Source of the DNA: Rhizohabitans arisaemae
Lineage (GTDB): Bacteria > Actinomycetota > Actinomycetes > Streptosporangiales > Streptosporangiaceae
NCBI RefSeq assembly: GCF_025996515.1
Contig: NZ_BLRH01000009.1
Coordinates: 496,001 to 560,000, forward strand
DNA: 64,000 nucleotides
Direction: 5' to 3'
This document shows positions 18,426 to 26,204 of this stretch, in pieces. The position numbers and the translations under genes were made by a program. The stretch's first letter is position 1. Every line of letters starts with the position of its first letter. The notes under the pieces are model-generated. The model was not told the origin of the DNA and did not search any database. It saw only the letters and a list, made by a program, of their open reading frames with translations.

Positions 18426-19156
18426 GGTTCGTCCGGCCCGAACTGCTCTCGGCCGCCGGGCTGATCGCCCTCTGGCAGCTGATCGCGGTCGCGCTCCGCC
18501 CCGCGTGGCTGCCCACCGTGGACTCGGTCGCGGTCGAGCTCTGGGAGCTGACGACCACCGGGGCGCTGGGCGTGGTCGGCGGCAGCCTGGTCACCCTGCT
18601 GATCGGCATGGTCGTGGTCTTCGTCGTCGCGGGGGTGAGCGCGCTGCTGCTCGCCGGTTCGGAGGTGCTGGACGAGGCGCTCTCCCCGTTGATCAACGCC
18701 TCGATGGCCACACCACACATCGCGCTCATCCCGGTCTTCACCTTCATCTGGGGACTGGAGGAGACCACCCGGATCGTCACCGTGGTGGCGTTCGCCCTTT
18801 TCCCGGTGATCCTCACCTGGGTCACCGCGATCAAGGAGGTTCCGGGGGACCTGGTGGAGATGTCCTCCGCCTTCGGCGCCTCCCGGCTGAAACGGCTCCG
18901 GTACGTGGTCGTCCCCTCGGCCGCCACGCTGCTGCTCACCGGGGTCCGCATCGGCGTGGTACAGGGCATCAAAGGCCTGGTCAGCGCCGAGATCGTGATC
19001 GGGGTGGTGGGGCTCGGCAAGCTCGTCACCGTCGCCTCGCAGACCTTCGACGTCGTCCAGCTCTACGCGGTGCTGGTGGTGATCCTCGGATTGTCGATCG
19101 TGTCGTACGTCGTGCTGACCCGCCTGGAGACCCGGGCCAGCGCCTGGAACGAATAG
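18422..19156 (+). CDS. ABC transporter permease (SsuC-like), subunit 2
   Basis: A 244-residue permease with hydrophobic segments throughout and the EAA loop LVEMSSAFGASRLKRLRYVV. Start ATG 18422 overlaps the preceding stop. An open frame continues upstream to 17732 but that part reads antiparallel to no known family and overlaps the first permease, so it is not used. Confidence 0.9.
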   Translation: MRFVRPELLSAAGLIALWQLIAVALRPAWLPTVDSVAVELWELTTTGALGVVGGSLVTLLIGMVVVFVVAGVSALLLAGSEVLDEALSPLINASMATPHIALIPVFTFIWGLEETTRIVTVVAFALFPVILTWVTAIKEVPGDLVEMSSAFGASRLKRLRYVVVPSAATLLLTGVRIGVVQGIKGLVSAEIVIGVVGLGKLVTVASQTFDVVQLYAVLVVILGLSIVSYVVLTRLETRASAWNE

Positions 19157-19164
19157 GAGTGCTT

Positions 19165-19863
19165 GTGGTCGCATGGGAAAGCCTGCTGGACGATCACGAT
19201 CGTGAGGTGCTGCGCCTGTCCGGATACGGGCGGGACATGGGTTTCGGTGCGCGGGCGGCGCTGCTGGTGATCGACGTCACGGTCGCGTTCTGCGGGCCGG
19301 AGCCCGAGCCGATCCTGGATTCGGTCCGGCGCTGGCGCAACAGCTGCGGCGAAGCCGCGTGGGAGGCCGCGGAGCACATCCGGCGGCTCATCGCGGCGGC
19401 CAGGGACCACGGGGTACCGGTGATCTACTCCAAGGGGATCGAGGACCTGGCCACGGCCGGGCGGTGGCAGGACAAGAACGCCCGGCGGCACGAGGACACC
19501 CCGGCGGGGAACGAGATCCTCCCCGTCCTCGCGCCGCGGGAGGGCGATCTGGTGCTGCGCAAGACCAAGCCGAGTGTGTTCTTCGGCACACCGCTGCTCG
19601 CCTACCTGATCGAGCGGGGCGTCGACACCCTGATCGCGACCGGGGGCAGCACCAGCGGATGTGTGCGAGCCTCGGTGGTGGACGGATTCTCGAACGGCTA
19701 TCGGATGATCGTGCCGGAGGAGGCGGTTTTTGACAGATTTGCCATCGCCCACCGTGCCAACCTCTTTGATATGGATGCAAAGTACGCTGACGTTCTGCCC
19801 GTCGGCGACGTGGAGGCCGCGCTCAAGGCGTCCCCCGACGTTGATCGACTAAAGGGAACATAG
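19165..19863 (+). CDS. Isochorismatase-fold cysteine amidohydrolase
   Basis: A 232-residue cysteine hydrolase of the isochorismatase-like family, closest in outline to N-carbamoylsarcosine amidase, maleamate amidase and peroxyureidoacrylate amidase. The Asp-Lys-Cys triad is Asp37 (LLVIDVTVAF), Lys133 (KTKPSVFFGT) and Cys166 (STSGCVRASVVDG). GTG 19165 has AGGAG five bases upstream; GTG 19159 is less well placed. As the last enzyme of the operon it probably releases ammonia or carbamate from the linear product of the cyclic amidase; this is inference from context. Confidence 0.9.
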   Translation: MVAWESLLDDHDREVLRLSGYGRDMGFGARAALLVIDVTVAFCGPEPEPILDSVRRWRNSCGEAAWEAAEHIRRLIAAARDHGVPVIYSKGIEDLATAGRWQDKNARRHEDTPAGNEILPVLAPREGDLVLRKTKPSVFFGTPLLAYLIERGVDTLIATGGSTSGCVRASVVDGFSNGYRMIVPEEAVFDRFAIAHRANLFDMDAKYADVLPVGDVEAALKASPDVDRLKGT

Positions 19864-19920
19864 GGCAGGCACCGGGATGGACCCGCCCGATGGCGGCGGG
19901 TCTTATCCGGGTGTGCTTGG

Positions 19921-19932
19921 ATTGGATTCAAT
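19921..19932. promoter_or_regulatory. Putative GntR autoregulatory operator (site 2)
   Basis: ATTGGATTCAAT, an ATTG/CAAT inverted repeat, lies 33 bases upstream of the GntR start. Its first ten bases recur exactly, on the other strand, at 31204-31213. Confidence 0.55.
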
Positions 19933-19964
19933 GTTTGGGTCCCAACGGGAGGGACGGAGTCGTC

Positions 19965-20702
19965 ATGGTGGTCCGCAAGTCCGGCACCGCCGAGCCCTCA
20001 TTCGCCGATGTGGTCAGCCGAATGTCCGGTGGTTACAAAACCGTCGGGCAGATGGCCTACGACATCATCCGCGAGTGCATCATCGCCGGCATGCTGGCTC
20101 CTGGTGAGCATCTGCGCCAGGAGGAGCTCGCCGAGCGCATCGGGGTGTCTCGGATTCCGGTGCGCACAGCGCTGATGCAGCTGGAGGCCGAGGGCCTGGT
20201 CTCCTTTCATCCGCACAAGGGCGCCGTGGTGCGCACCCTCACCGTGGAGCAGGTGCGGGAGATCTACGAGCTGCGCGCGCTGCTGGAGACCTACGCGCTG
20301 CGCAAGTCGATCGCCCGGATGACCTCCGCGCGGGCGGCCCGCCTGCGGGATCTGGGCACCGCCCTCGACGCCCCGCACGACACGTCCTCGCTGGTGGACG
20401 AGCGGGTGGCGTTCTACCGGGAGCTCTACGACATCGAGGAGAACCCGGTCGCGGTGGAGATCATCGAAGACCTGCGCAACTCCGTCGGCCGCTACCTGCT
20501 CGGGCTGCGGGTGGACCACGGGACGAACGGGCACCGGGAGCTTGCCCGGCTCGCCGCCCGGGGGGACGCCGACGCCGCCGAGGCCCACCTGCGCGACCAC
20601 CTCGACGAGGTCTCACGCAAGATCATCGGAGTCCTGTCCGAAGAGGCGGAGACCGACCGCACGCCGGCCAAGCGCCGGAAACGCAAGACCGCGCCGGCAT
20701 GA
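19965..20702 (+). CDS. GntR family transcriptional regulator (FCD-type)
   Basis: A 245-residue regulator. The N-terminal winged helix has YDIIRECIIAGMLAPGE and ELAERIGVSRIPVRTALMQL, typical of GntR. The C-terminal part is a helical FCD-type ligand domain (VREIYELRALLETYALR, then later His residues in GTNGHRELARL and RDHLDEV). ATG 19965 follows GGAG; an in-frame start at 19890 would place the operator-like site inside the coding region. It sits directly after the catabolic operon and, by the shared motif at four promoters, probably controls both catabolic blocks in response to a carboxylate metabolite. Confidence 0.9.
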   Translation: MVVRKSGTAEPSFADVVSRMSGGYKTVGQMAYDIIRECIIAGMLAPGEHLRQEELAERIGVSRIPVRTALMQLEAEGLVSFHPHKGAVVRTLTVEQVREIYELRALLETYALRKSIARMTSARAARLRDLGTALDAPHDTSSLVDERVAFYRELYDIEENPVAVEIIEDLRNSVGRYLLGLRVDHGTNGHRELARLAARGDADAAEAHLRDHLDEVSRKIIGVLSEEAETDRTPAKRRKRKTAPA

Positions 20703-20705
20703 CCC

Positions 20706-22136
20706 ATGAGTAAGCGCGGACCCGTCGTCGCCGGGCTCATGCTCTGCATGGCCCTGGCGGCGATGGACCAGACCATCGTGGCGACCGCCGTCCCGGCCAT
20801 CGTCTCCGACCTCGGCTCCTTCTCCCTCTTCCCCTGGGTCATCGCCGGCTACATGCTCGCCCAGGCCGTGTGCACCCCCGTCGCCGGGCGTCTCGCCGAC
20901 ATGTACGGGCGCAAGCCGATGCTGCTCATCGGCACCGGCGTCTTCCTGGTCGGCGCGCTCCTCGGCGGGCTCTCGACGAGCATGCCGATGCTCATCCTCG
21001 CCCGTATCGTCCAGGGGCTGGGCGCCGGAGCCCTGCAGCCGATCATCCAGGTCGTCGCCGCCGACCTCTACCCCCTCGCCGAACGCGGCCGGATCACGGC
21101 GATCCTGTCCACCGTCTGGGGGGTGTCCGCGCTGGCCGGGCCCGCGCTCGGCGGGATCCTCTCCGAGTACGCCTCCTGGCGCTGGATCCTCTTCCTCAAC
21201 CTGCCGGTCGGCGGGGCCGCGCTCCTCGTCCTGACACTCCGGCTCCGCGAGCCGGCGCAGAAGCGGGCCGAGCATCGGCTGGACGTCCTCGGGATGGTCC
21301 TGCTGATCCTCGGGGTCGGCTCGATCATGCTCGGCCTGCAGCTCATGGCGTATCCGCTGATCGGCGCGGGAGTGGCCCTGCTCGTCGCGTTCCTGTTCTG
21401 GGAGCGCCGGGCGGCCGAGCCCGTCATCCCGCCGTGGGTCTGGCGGGACCGGGTGCTGCTCGGCTCCTTCGCCGGCAGTGCCGTGGTGGGGATGACCTTC
21501 GTCGGCCCCACCGTGTACCTGCCCACCTTCGTGCAGGGCGCGATCGGCGCCGGCGCGGTGGCGGCCGGTTTCGCCCTCGCCGCCCAGTCCCTCGGCTGGC
21601 CCCTCGCCGCGGGCCTGTCCTCCCTGCTGTACATGCGGATCGGCTTCCGGAACACCGGCCTCGCCGGGATCGCCCTCATGATCGTCTCAGCGCTGATGTT
21701 CCTCCAGGCGGACGGCTCCTCGTCGGTGCTCTACATCGGCACGTGCAGTTTCGTCGGCGGGTTCGGGCTGGGGCTGCTCAACGTCTCCACGCTCGTCGCG
21801 GGCCAATCCGTGGTCGGCTGGGATCGGCGCGGCCTGGCCACCGGCACCGTGGTGTTCTCCCGGATCGCCGGCAGCGCGGTCGGTACGGCGATCTTCGCCG
21901 CCGTGGCCAACTCCACCCTGGCCGACCGGCTCACCGGGCCCGGGGTCCCACCCGGGACGCCCGCCTCCATCGACGAGGTCGTCGAGGCCCTGCAGGGCGG
22001 CACCGGCCAGGAGTTCGTGCGGCAGGCGCTCACCGACGCGACGCACAACGTCTTCCTCACCATGATCGCGATCTCCCTCACCGGGCTGATCCTCATCTTC
22101 ATCATGCCCCACCGCTTCAAGCCCGCCGATTCCTGA
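20706..22136 (+). CDS. MFS drug-efflux-type transporter (DHA2/EmrB-like)
   Basis: A 476-residue membrane protein whose hydrophobic pattern fits 14 segments of the DHA2 family. It has the N-terminal LAAMDQTIVATAVPAI, motif A GRLADMYGRKPMLL and the antiporter motif C region in WGVSALAGPALGGILSE. It starts three bases after the GntR stop, so the two are co-transcribed and the regulator may also govern efflux. The substrate is unknown; export of a toxic intermediate of the catabolic pathway is possible. Confidence 0.9.
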   Translation: MSKRGPVVAGLMLCMALAAMDQTIVATAVPAIVSDLGSFSLFPWVIAGYMLAQAVCTPVAGRLADMYGRKPMLLIGTGVFLVGALLGGLSTSMPMLILARIVQGLGAGALQPIIQVVAADLYPLAERGRITAILSTVWGVSALAGPALGGILSEYASWRWILFLNLPVGGAALLVLTLRLREPAQKRAEHRLDVLGMVLLILGVGSIMLGLQLMAYPLIGAGVALLVAFLFWERRAAEPVIPPWVWRDRVLLGSFAGSAVVGMTFVGPTVYLPTFVQGAIGAGAVAAGFALAAQSLGWPLAAGLSSLLYMRIGFRNTGLAGIALMIVSALMFLQADGSSSVLYIGTCSFVGGFGLGLLNVSTLVAGQSVVGWDRRGLATGTVVFSRIAGSAVGTAIFAAVANSTLADRLTGPGVPPGTPASIDEVVEALQGGTGQEFVRQALTDATHNVFLTMIAISLTGLILIFIMPHRFKPADS

Positions 22137-22283
22137 CGACGCCCGGACGCCGCCTCCAGAGCTTTCCGAGCGGTCGGCCGGACGATTGACGGAGCACCCG
22201 GGTCCCGGTGACCGCCCCGCGGCGCCACCTGGGTATCTCCACGGGAGCCGCGGGGCCGTACGGATGGGAGGTCGACAGCCGGC

Positions 22284-23516
22284 ATGCGCATGTTTCGCTC
22301 GTTGCGCCATCGGGGATTCCGGATCTTCGCCGGGGGGTTCACCGGAGCCACCACGGCGATGTGGATGCAGCGGGTCGCCCAGGACTGGCTGACGTTGGAG
22401 CTCACCGGCAGCGGGATCGCGCTCGGCGCCGTCACGGCGCTGCAGTTCACGCCGATCCTGCTGTTCAGCCTCTGGGGCGGGGTGATCGCCGACCGGTATC
22501 CGCGGCGGCGCGTGCTGATCTGGACGCACATCCTGATGGGCGCGCAGGCGGGACTGCTCGGGCTGCTGGTGGCGACCGGCACCGTCCAGATGTGGCACGT
22601 CTACCTGCTCGCCCTGCTGTTCGGGGCGACCACCGCGGTCGACCAGCCGGTGCGCCAGGCCTACGTGGGGGACATCGTGCCCGCGGACCGGCTGCCCAAC
22701 GCGATCGCCCTGACCGGGGCGCTCTTCAACGTGGGCCGGGTGGTCGGCCCGGCGCTGTCGGGGCTGGCCATCGCCTTCGCGGACAGCACCTGGCCGGTCC
22801 TGGTGGCCAACGGACTGCTGTACGGCCTGGTGGCGGTCGTCTGGGCCTTCACCCTCTCCGGCACGACGGAGGCGGGACCCACCCGGGGTTCCGCCGGGAA
22901 ACCCCGGCTCCGCGAAGGCCTCACCACCATCCGGAGCGACCGCGACCTGGTGCTGGTGTTCACCGTCATCGGGGTGGTCTCGCTGTTCGGCCTCAACTTC
23001 TCCCTGACCACCGCGCTGATGGCGACCGCCGAGTTCGGACGGGGACCCGACGCGTACGGGCTGCTGTCGAGCACACTCGCCTGCGGCGCGTTCGCCGGAG
23101 CCCTCATAGCGGCCCGCCTCGAACGGCCCGGCCCGAGGCGGGTGGTGGCAGCCGCGGCCGTGTTCGGCGTCCTGGAGGTCGTCTCCGGGGCCATGCCGAC
23201 CTACGCCGCCTTCATGGCCGCCCTCCTGCCCATCGGGGTCGCCATGCTCGTGCTCACCATGACCACGAGCACGGTGGTCCAGGTCTCCGCCGACCCGGCG
23301 GTACGCGGGCGGGTGGTCGGCTTCTACTACCTCGTCGTGTTCGGCACCAACCCCCTGGGCGGTCTGATGACCGGATGGCTCTCCGAGACCTTCGGCCCCC
23401 GCTCCAGCCTGATCCTCGGCGGCGCCGTCTCCGTCGCGATCGCCCTCACCGCGGCCCTTGTGCTACGCCGCAGAGCGCCCGCGCCCACGGTGGAGCCCAG
23501 CGAGCCCGCTCCTTAG
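22284..23516 (+). CDS. MFS transporter (MFS_3/EntS-like)
   Basis: A 410-residue transporter with about 12 membrane segments. The start MRMFRSLRHRGFRIFAGGF and the AMWMQRVAQDWLTLELTGSG segment are characteristic of the MFS_3 group, which includes enterobactin exporter-like proteins, as is motif A (GVIADRYPRRRVL). GGGAGG lies upstream of ATG 22284. It is the last rightward gene before the repeat-bearing gap at 23.5 kb, whose first hairpins lie only about 90 bases past its stop. Confidence 0.88.
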   Translation: MRMFRSLRHRGFRIFAGGFTGATTAMWMQRVAQDWLTLELTGSGIALGAVTALQFTPILLFSLWGGVIADRYPRRRVLIWTHILMGAQAGLLGLLVATGTVQMWHVYLLALLFGATTAVDQPVRQAYVGDIVPADRLPNAIALTGALFNVGRVVGPALSGLAIAFADSTWPVLVANGLLYGLVAVVWAFTLSGTTEAGPTRGSAGKPRLREGLTTIRSDRDLVLVFTVIGVVSLFGLNFSLTTALMATAEFGRGPDAYGLLSSTLACGAFAGALIAARLERPGPRRVVAAAAVFGVLEVVSGAMPTYAAFMAALLPIGVAMLVLTMTTSTVVQVSADPAVRGRVVGFYYLVVFGTNPLGGLMTGWLSETFGPRSSLILGGAVSVAIALTAALVLRRRAPAPTVEPSEPAP

Positions 23517-23542
23517 GTGCGGGGCGGGCGGGGTTTCAACCA

Positions 23543-23696
23543 CGGACGTGCGGACCGTGTTAGCAGCCTGCGGGCTTACAAGCCTGTGTTTTCTGACATC
23601 GACCGCGGCGGATCATGCCGGATAACGAACATCCGGCATGATCCGCCGCGCGCATTCTCGCGCCGCAAAGTACGCGGCGCGAGAAGTGCGGACGTA
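23543..23696. repeat. Twin-hairpin intergenic element, copy A
   Basis: The element begins CGGACGTGCGG (23543), then CGGGCTTACAAG (23571) and TGACATCGACCGCGG (23594). Stem 1 is a perfect 19-bp hairpin, arms 23604-23622 and 23632-23650 with loop TAACGAACA. Stem 2 is a perfect 12-bp hairpin, arms 23655-23666 and 23674-23685 with loop AAAGTAC. It ends CGGACGTA (23689-23696). The same block order occurs at 54167-54325, where arms of stem 1 differ but still pair. It lies 26 bases past a rightward stop codon. Confidence 0.85.
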
Positions 23697-23987
23697 GCGC
23701 GACCGACCCTGAGGTCCAGCCGTGCTCACACCCAGGACCCGGGAACCCCGGAGGAAGCCCCAGCTTTACCAGGGGTGGGCCGCCGGCCGGACGTGGCGCA
23801 ACCAGCCCTGAGGTCCAGCCGTGCTCACACCCAGGACCCGGAAACTCCGGAGAAATCCCCGGCCTTGCCAGGTGTGGGCCGACGGCCGGACGTAGCGCGA
23901 CCGGCCCTAAGGTCCAGCCGTACTCGCACCCAGGATCGGAGAACCCCGGAGGAAGCCCCGGGCCTACCACGTGGGGGCCGGGCCGGT
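23691..23987. repeat. 99-bp tandem repeat, three units
   Basis: Units start at 23691, 23790 and 23889 with GACGTAGCGC or GACGTGGCGC. Each contains CCAGCC, an ACCCAGGA block and a GGAA/GAAA-CCCC block at fixed spacing. The units are diverged but in perfect 99-base register. Related units lacking this strict register lie at about 54.35 and 54.65 kb. Confidence 0.85.
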
Positions 23988-24007
23988 GAGGGCCGGCCGT
24001 ACCGGGA

Positions 24008-24565
24008 TCAGTCGACCTTTCGGGTGGAGCCCGCGGGCAGGCCCTCGGCGGTGATCTCGATGTCGATGCGGCTGCCGACGGCCATGCCGCCGGCCTCCAG
24101 GACGCGGTTGAAGGTGAGGCCGAACTCCTCCCTGATCAGGGAGGCTCGGGCGAAGAAGGCCGTGACCGGGACTCCGCCGTCGGCGTGGGCGCCCAGGAAC
24201 TCGGCCTCCAGCGAGACGGGTCGCGTCACCCCGTGCATGGTGAGCACGCCGTCCACCCGGAAGGCGGAGTTCTCCCCGAGCCGGACCGCCTCGGACTCGT
24301 AGGTGATGACGGGATACCGGTCGACCTCCAGGAAGTCGGCGGAGCGCAGGTGGCCGTCGCGCTTGGCGACCCCGCTGTTGATGCTCGCCGCGTCGATGGT
24401 CACCGAGAGCCGGGACCGCTCCAAGTCGGGGGCCACCTCGAACGAACCGGAGATGGCGTCGAACCGGCCGCGGACCCGGGAGACGACCAGGTGGCCGACG
24501 GTGAAGATGATGCTGGTGTGCCGGGGGTCGAGCTCCCAGACACCGACCTCGGGCCAGTCGCTCAT
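24008..24565 (-). CDS. YceI family lipid/isoprenoid-binding-like protein
   Basis: A 185-residue YceI-family beta-barrel. It starts MSDWPEVGVWELDPRHTSI and has the conserved FTVGHLVVSRVRGRF, the SGVAKRDGHLRSADFLEV block and FGLTFNRVLEAGGMAVG. The family binds long isoprenoid or amphiphilic molecules. There is no signal peptide, so it should be cytoplasmic. ATG 24565 overlaps the rhodanese stop by four bases. As last gene of an importer-led operon its role may be to shield a hydrophobic intermediate; this is inference. Confidence 0.88.
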   Translation of the reverse strand: MSDWPEVGVWELDPRHTSIIFTVGHLVVSRVRGRFDAISGSFEVAPDLERSRLSVTIDAASINSGVAKRDGHLRSADFLEVDRYPVITYESEAVRLGENSAFRVDGVLTMHGVTRPVSLEAEFLGAHADGGVPVTAFFARASLIREEFGLTFNRVLEAGGMAVGSRIDIEITAEGLPAGSTRKVD

Positions 24566-25434
24566 CGGGTCTCCCTTTCGATCGGGGAGCCCACGATGCT
24601 CCCCCACTCGGTCCACGAACCGTCGTAGACCCTGACGTTGTCCCAGCCGAGGACCTGGGTCATGGCGAACCAGAGCATGCTGGCCCGGTGGCCGAGCCGG
24701 CAGTAGGCGACCACCACGGGGGCCTGGTCGGGTGCCGCCCCGGCCGCCCGGAAGATCGCCTCGAGTTCGGCCGGCTCCTTGACGGTGAACCGCCCGCTCG
24801 CGACGTCGACCAGGTCCCGGAAGTACAGGTTGACCGCGCCGGGGATACGGCCGTACCGCTCCGCGCCGTGATCGAAGCCCTCCCCGGGCTTGACCCGCTC
24901 CCCGCGATACTCCTCGGGGTACCGGCCGTCCAGCAGAAGGACCTCCGGCTTGCCGACGAGCCCGAGCAGTTCCTCCCGCCGGATCCGGGTGGAGTCGTCC
25001 CGCCGGGTACGGGAGGGGGTATACGACACCGATGCGTAAACAGGGATGTCCGTGGTCAAGGCATACCCCGATGCCTTCCAGTTGGCCCGGCCGCCGTTGA
25101 GCACCCGGACGTCGGCGTGCCCGTTCAGCACCTTGTACACCCAGTAGCCGTACATCGCGAACTGTCCGCGGCCGCTGTACAGCACCAGGGTGGTGTCCGG
25201 GCCGACGCCGAGGCCGCCCAGGATCTCCGCCATCTGCTCCGGGGTGACGAACTCCCGGATGTCGGCATCCCAGAACAGGTCCTTCCAGAACACATGCCGC
25301 GCACCCGGGATGTGCCCCGCGGAGTACTCGTCCACGTCGGGCTCGTACTGAACCTCGACCACGACCGTCTTGCCGTCGTCCAGCCGTTCCGCGAGCCAGT
25401 CCGGGCTCACCAGCGCGTTCACAGCGGCTTCCAT
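24562..25434 (-). CDS. Sulfurtransferase (two-domain rhodanese)
   Basis: A 290-residue thiosulfate/mercaptopyruvate sulfurtransferase with two rhodanese domains. The inactive N-terminal domain contains DEYSAGHIPGARHVFWKD and the C-terminal domain carries the catalytic Cys in VAYCRLGHRAS. It moves sulfane sulfur to thiols or cyanide. It overlaps the MBL gene by 16 bases upstream and YceI by four bases downstream. Its presence in this operon hints that the imported compound contains sulfur, or that a persulfide or cyanide is formed; no other sulfur enzyme is seen here. Confidence 0.92.
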   Translation of the reverse strand: MEAAVNALVSPDWLAERLDDGKTVVVEVQYEPDVDEYSAGHIPGARHVFWKDLFWDADIREFVTPEQMAEILGGLGVGPDTTLVLYSGRGQFAMYGYWVYKVLNGHADVRVLNGGRANWKASGYALTTDIPVYASVSYTPSRTRRDDSTRIRREELLGLVGKPEVLLLDGRYPEEYRGERVKPGEGFDHGAERYGRIPGAVNLYFRDLVDVASGRFTVKEPAELEAIFRAAGAAPDQAPVVVAYCRLGHRASMLWFAMTQVLGWDNVRVYDGSWTEWGSIVGSPIERETR

Positions 25435-26204
25435 TGCCGTCTCCCCTCATTCTTGATCACATGTCCGAGGCTCGGATACGGGAAGTGTCCCAGCCCCACG
25501 AGTGTCCCGTCCCGCTCCACCTGCTCGAAGACCCGCTCCCGGGACTCGACCGCCAGCTCCGGGTTCCAGTCGAACCGCTGGATCCAGCCCGTCTCCTCCA
25601 GCACGTGCGGGTGGTGGGCCAGGTCGCCCAGCAGGAAGCATCCCGCATCCAGCAGGAAGCCGGTGTGCCCGGGGGTGTGCCCCGGCATCGCCACCGCCTT
25701 CAGCGACGACGTCACCGCGTGGCCGTCCTCGATGAGCTCCAGCACCCCGAGGTCCTCCAGCGGCATCGCCTGCTGAACGATGTTCGGGTGCTTCTCCGGC
25801 AGCGCCTTGTAGTGCTCCCAGTCCGCCCGGGGCACCAGGTAGCGCGCCTTGGTGAAGCGCGGCCGCACCCGGTCTTCCAGGATCAGGTTCCAGCCGATGT
25901 GGTCCGGGTGGAGGTGGGTCATCGCCACCAGGTCCACGTCGCCGGGCCCGATCCCGACGGAGGCCATCTCCTCCAGCAGGTTGCAGTCCCGGTCCAGGCC
26001 GCCCGGCGGGCCGGCGTACGGGCCCCAGCCGGTGTCCACCAGGGTCACCGTGGAACCGGTGATCACCAGGAAGCCGCCGAAGTTGAGCAGGCACTCCTCC
26101 TGTTCACCGCCCACCTCGGGGAAGTGCCACCCCCAGTTGAGCGGGTGGTGCCCGTCCCGGAGCGCGACGACCTCGGAGTCGCCGATCTTCACGGAGAACG
26201 CCAT
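25419..26204 (-). CDS. MBL fold metallo-hydrolase
   Basis: A 261-residue metallo-beta-lactamase-fold hydrolase with metal motif THLHPDH and a second His in MPGHTPGHTG. The first part (LLNFGGFLVITGSTVTLVDTG) is typical of the lactonase/parathion-hydrolase-like branch rather than of true beta-lactamases. No signal peptide is visible. It shares one base with the upstream amidohydrolase and overlaps the rhodanese, so the four genes are tightly coupled. Possible roles are lactone, ester or thioester hydrolysis in the pathway. Confidence 0.9.
   Translation of the reverse strand: MAFSVKIGDSEVVALRDGHHPLNWGWHFPEVGGEQEECLLNFGGFLVITGSTVTLVDTGWGPYAGPPGGLDRDCNLLEEMASVGIGPGDVDLVAMTHLHPDHIGWNLILEDRVRPRFTKARYLVPRADWEHYKALPEKHPNIVQQAMPLEDLGVLELIEDGHAVTSSLKAVAMPGHTPGHTGFLLDAGCFLLGDLAHHPHVLEETGWIQRFDWNPELAVESRERVFEQVERDGTLVGLGHFPYPSLGHVIKNEGRRQWKPL

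Larger units (their letters stand above)
23517..24007. other. Convergent intergenic region filled with structured repeats
   Basis: Nearly 490 bases between the MFS gene and the leftward YceI gene, with no credible gene. The first part is twin-hairpin element copy A; the rest is a three-unit 99-bp tandem repeat. A long leftward open frame exists only because 99 is a multiple of three. Confidence 0.75.

Noticed and set aside
23560-23970. Leftward 136-codon frame with repeated GCEHGWTSG blocks, possibly a repeat protein
   Set aside because: The openness follows from a 99-base period divisible by three; the hairpin part shows paired-base compensation, and copy B differs by a bulged base that shifts the frame.
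23691-23987. CRISPR array
   Set aside because: Repeats are contiguous 99-bp units without unique spacers, and no cas genes are present.
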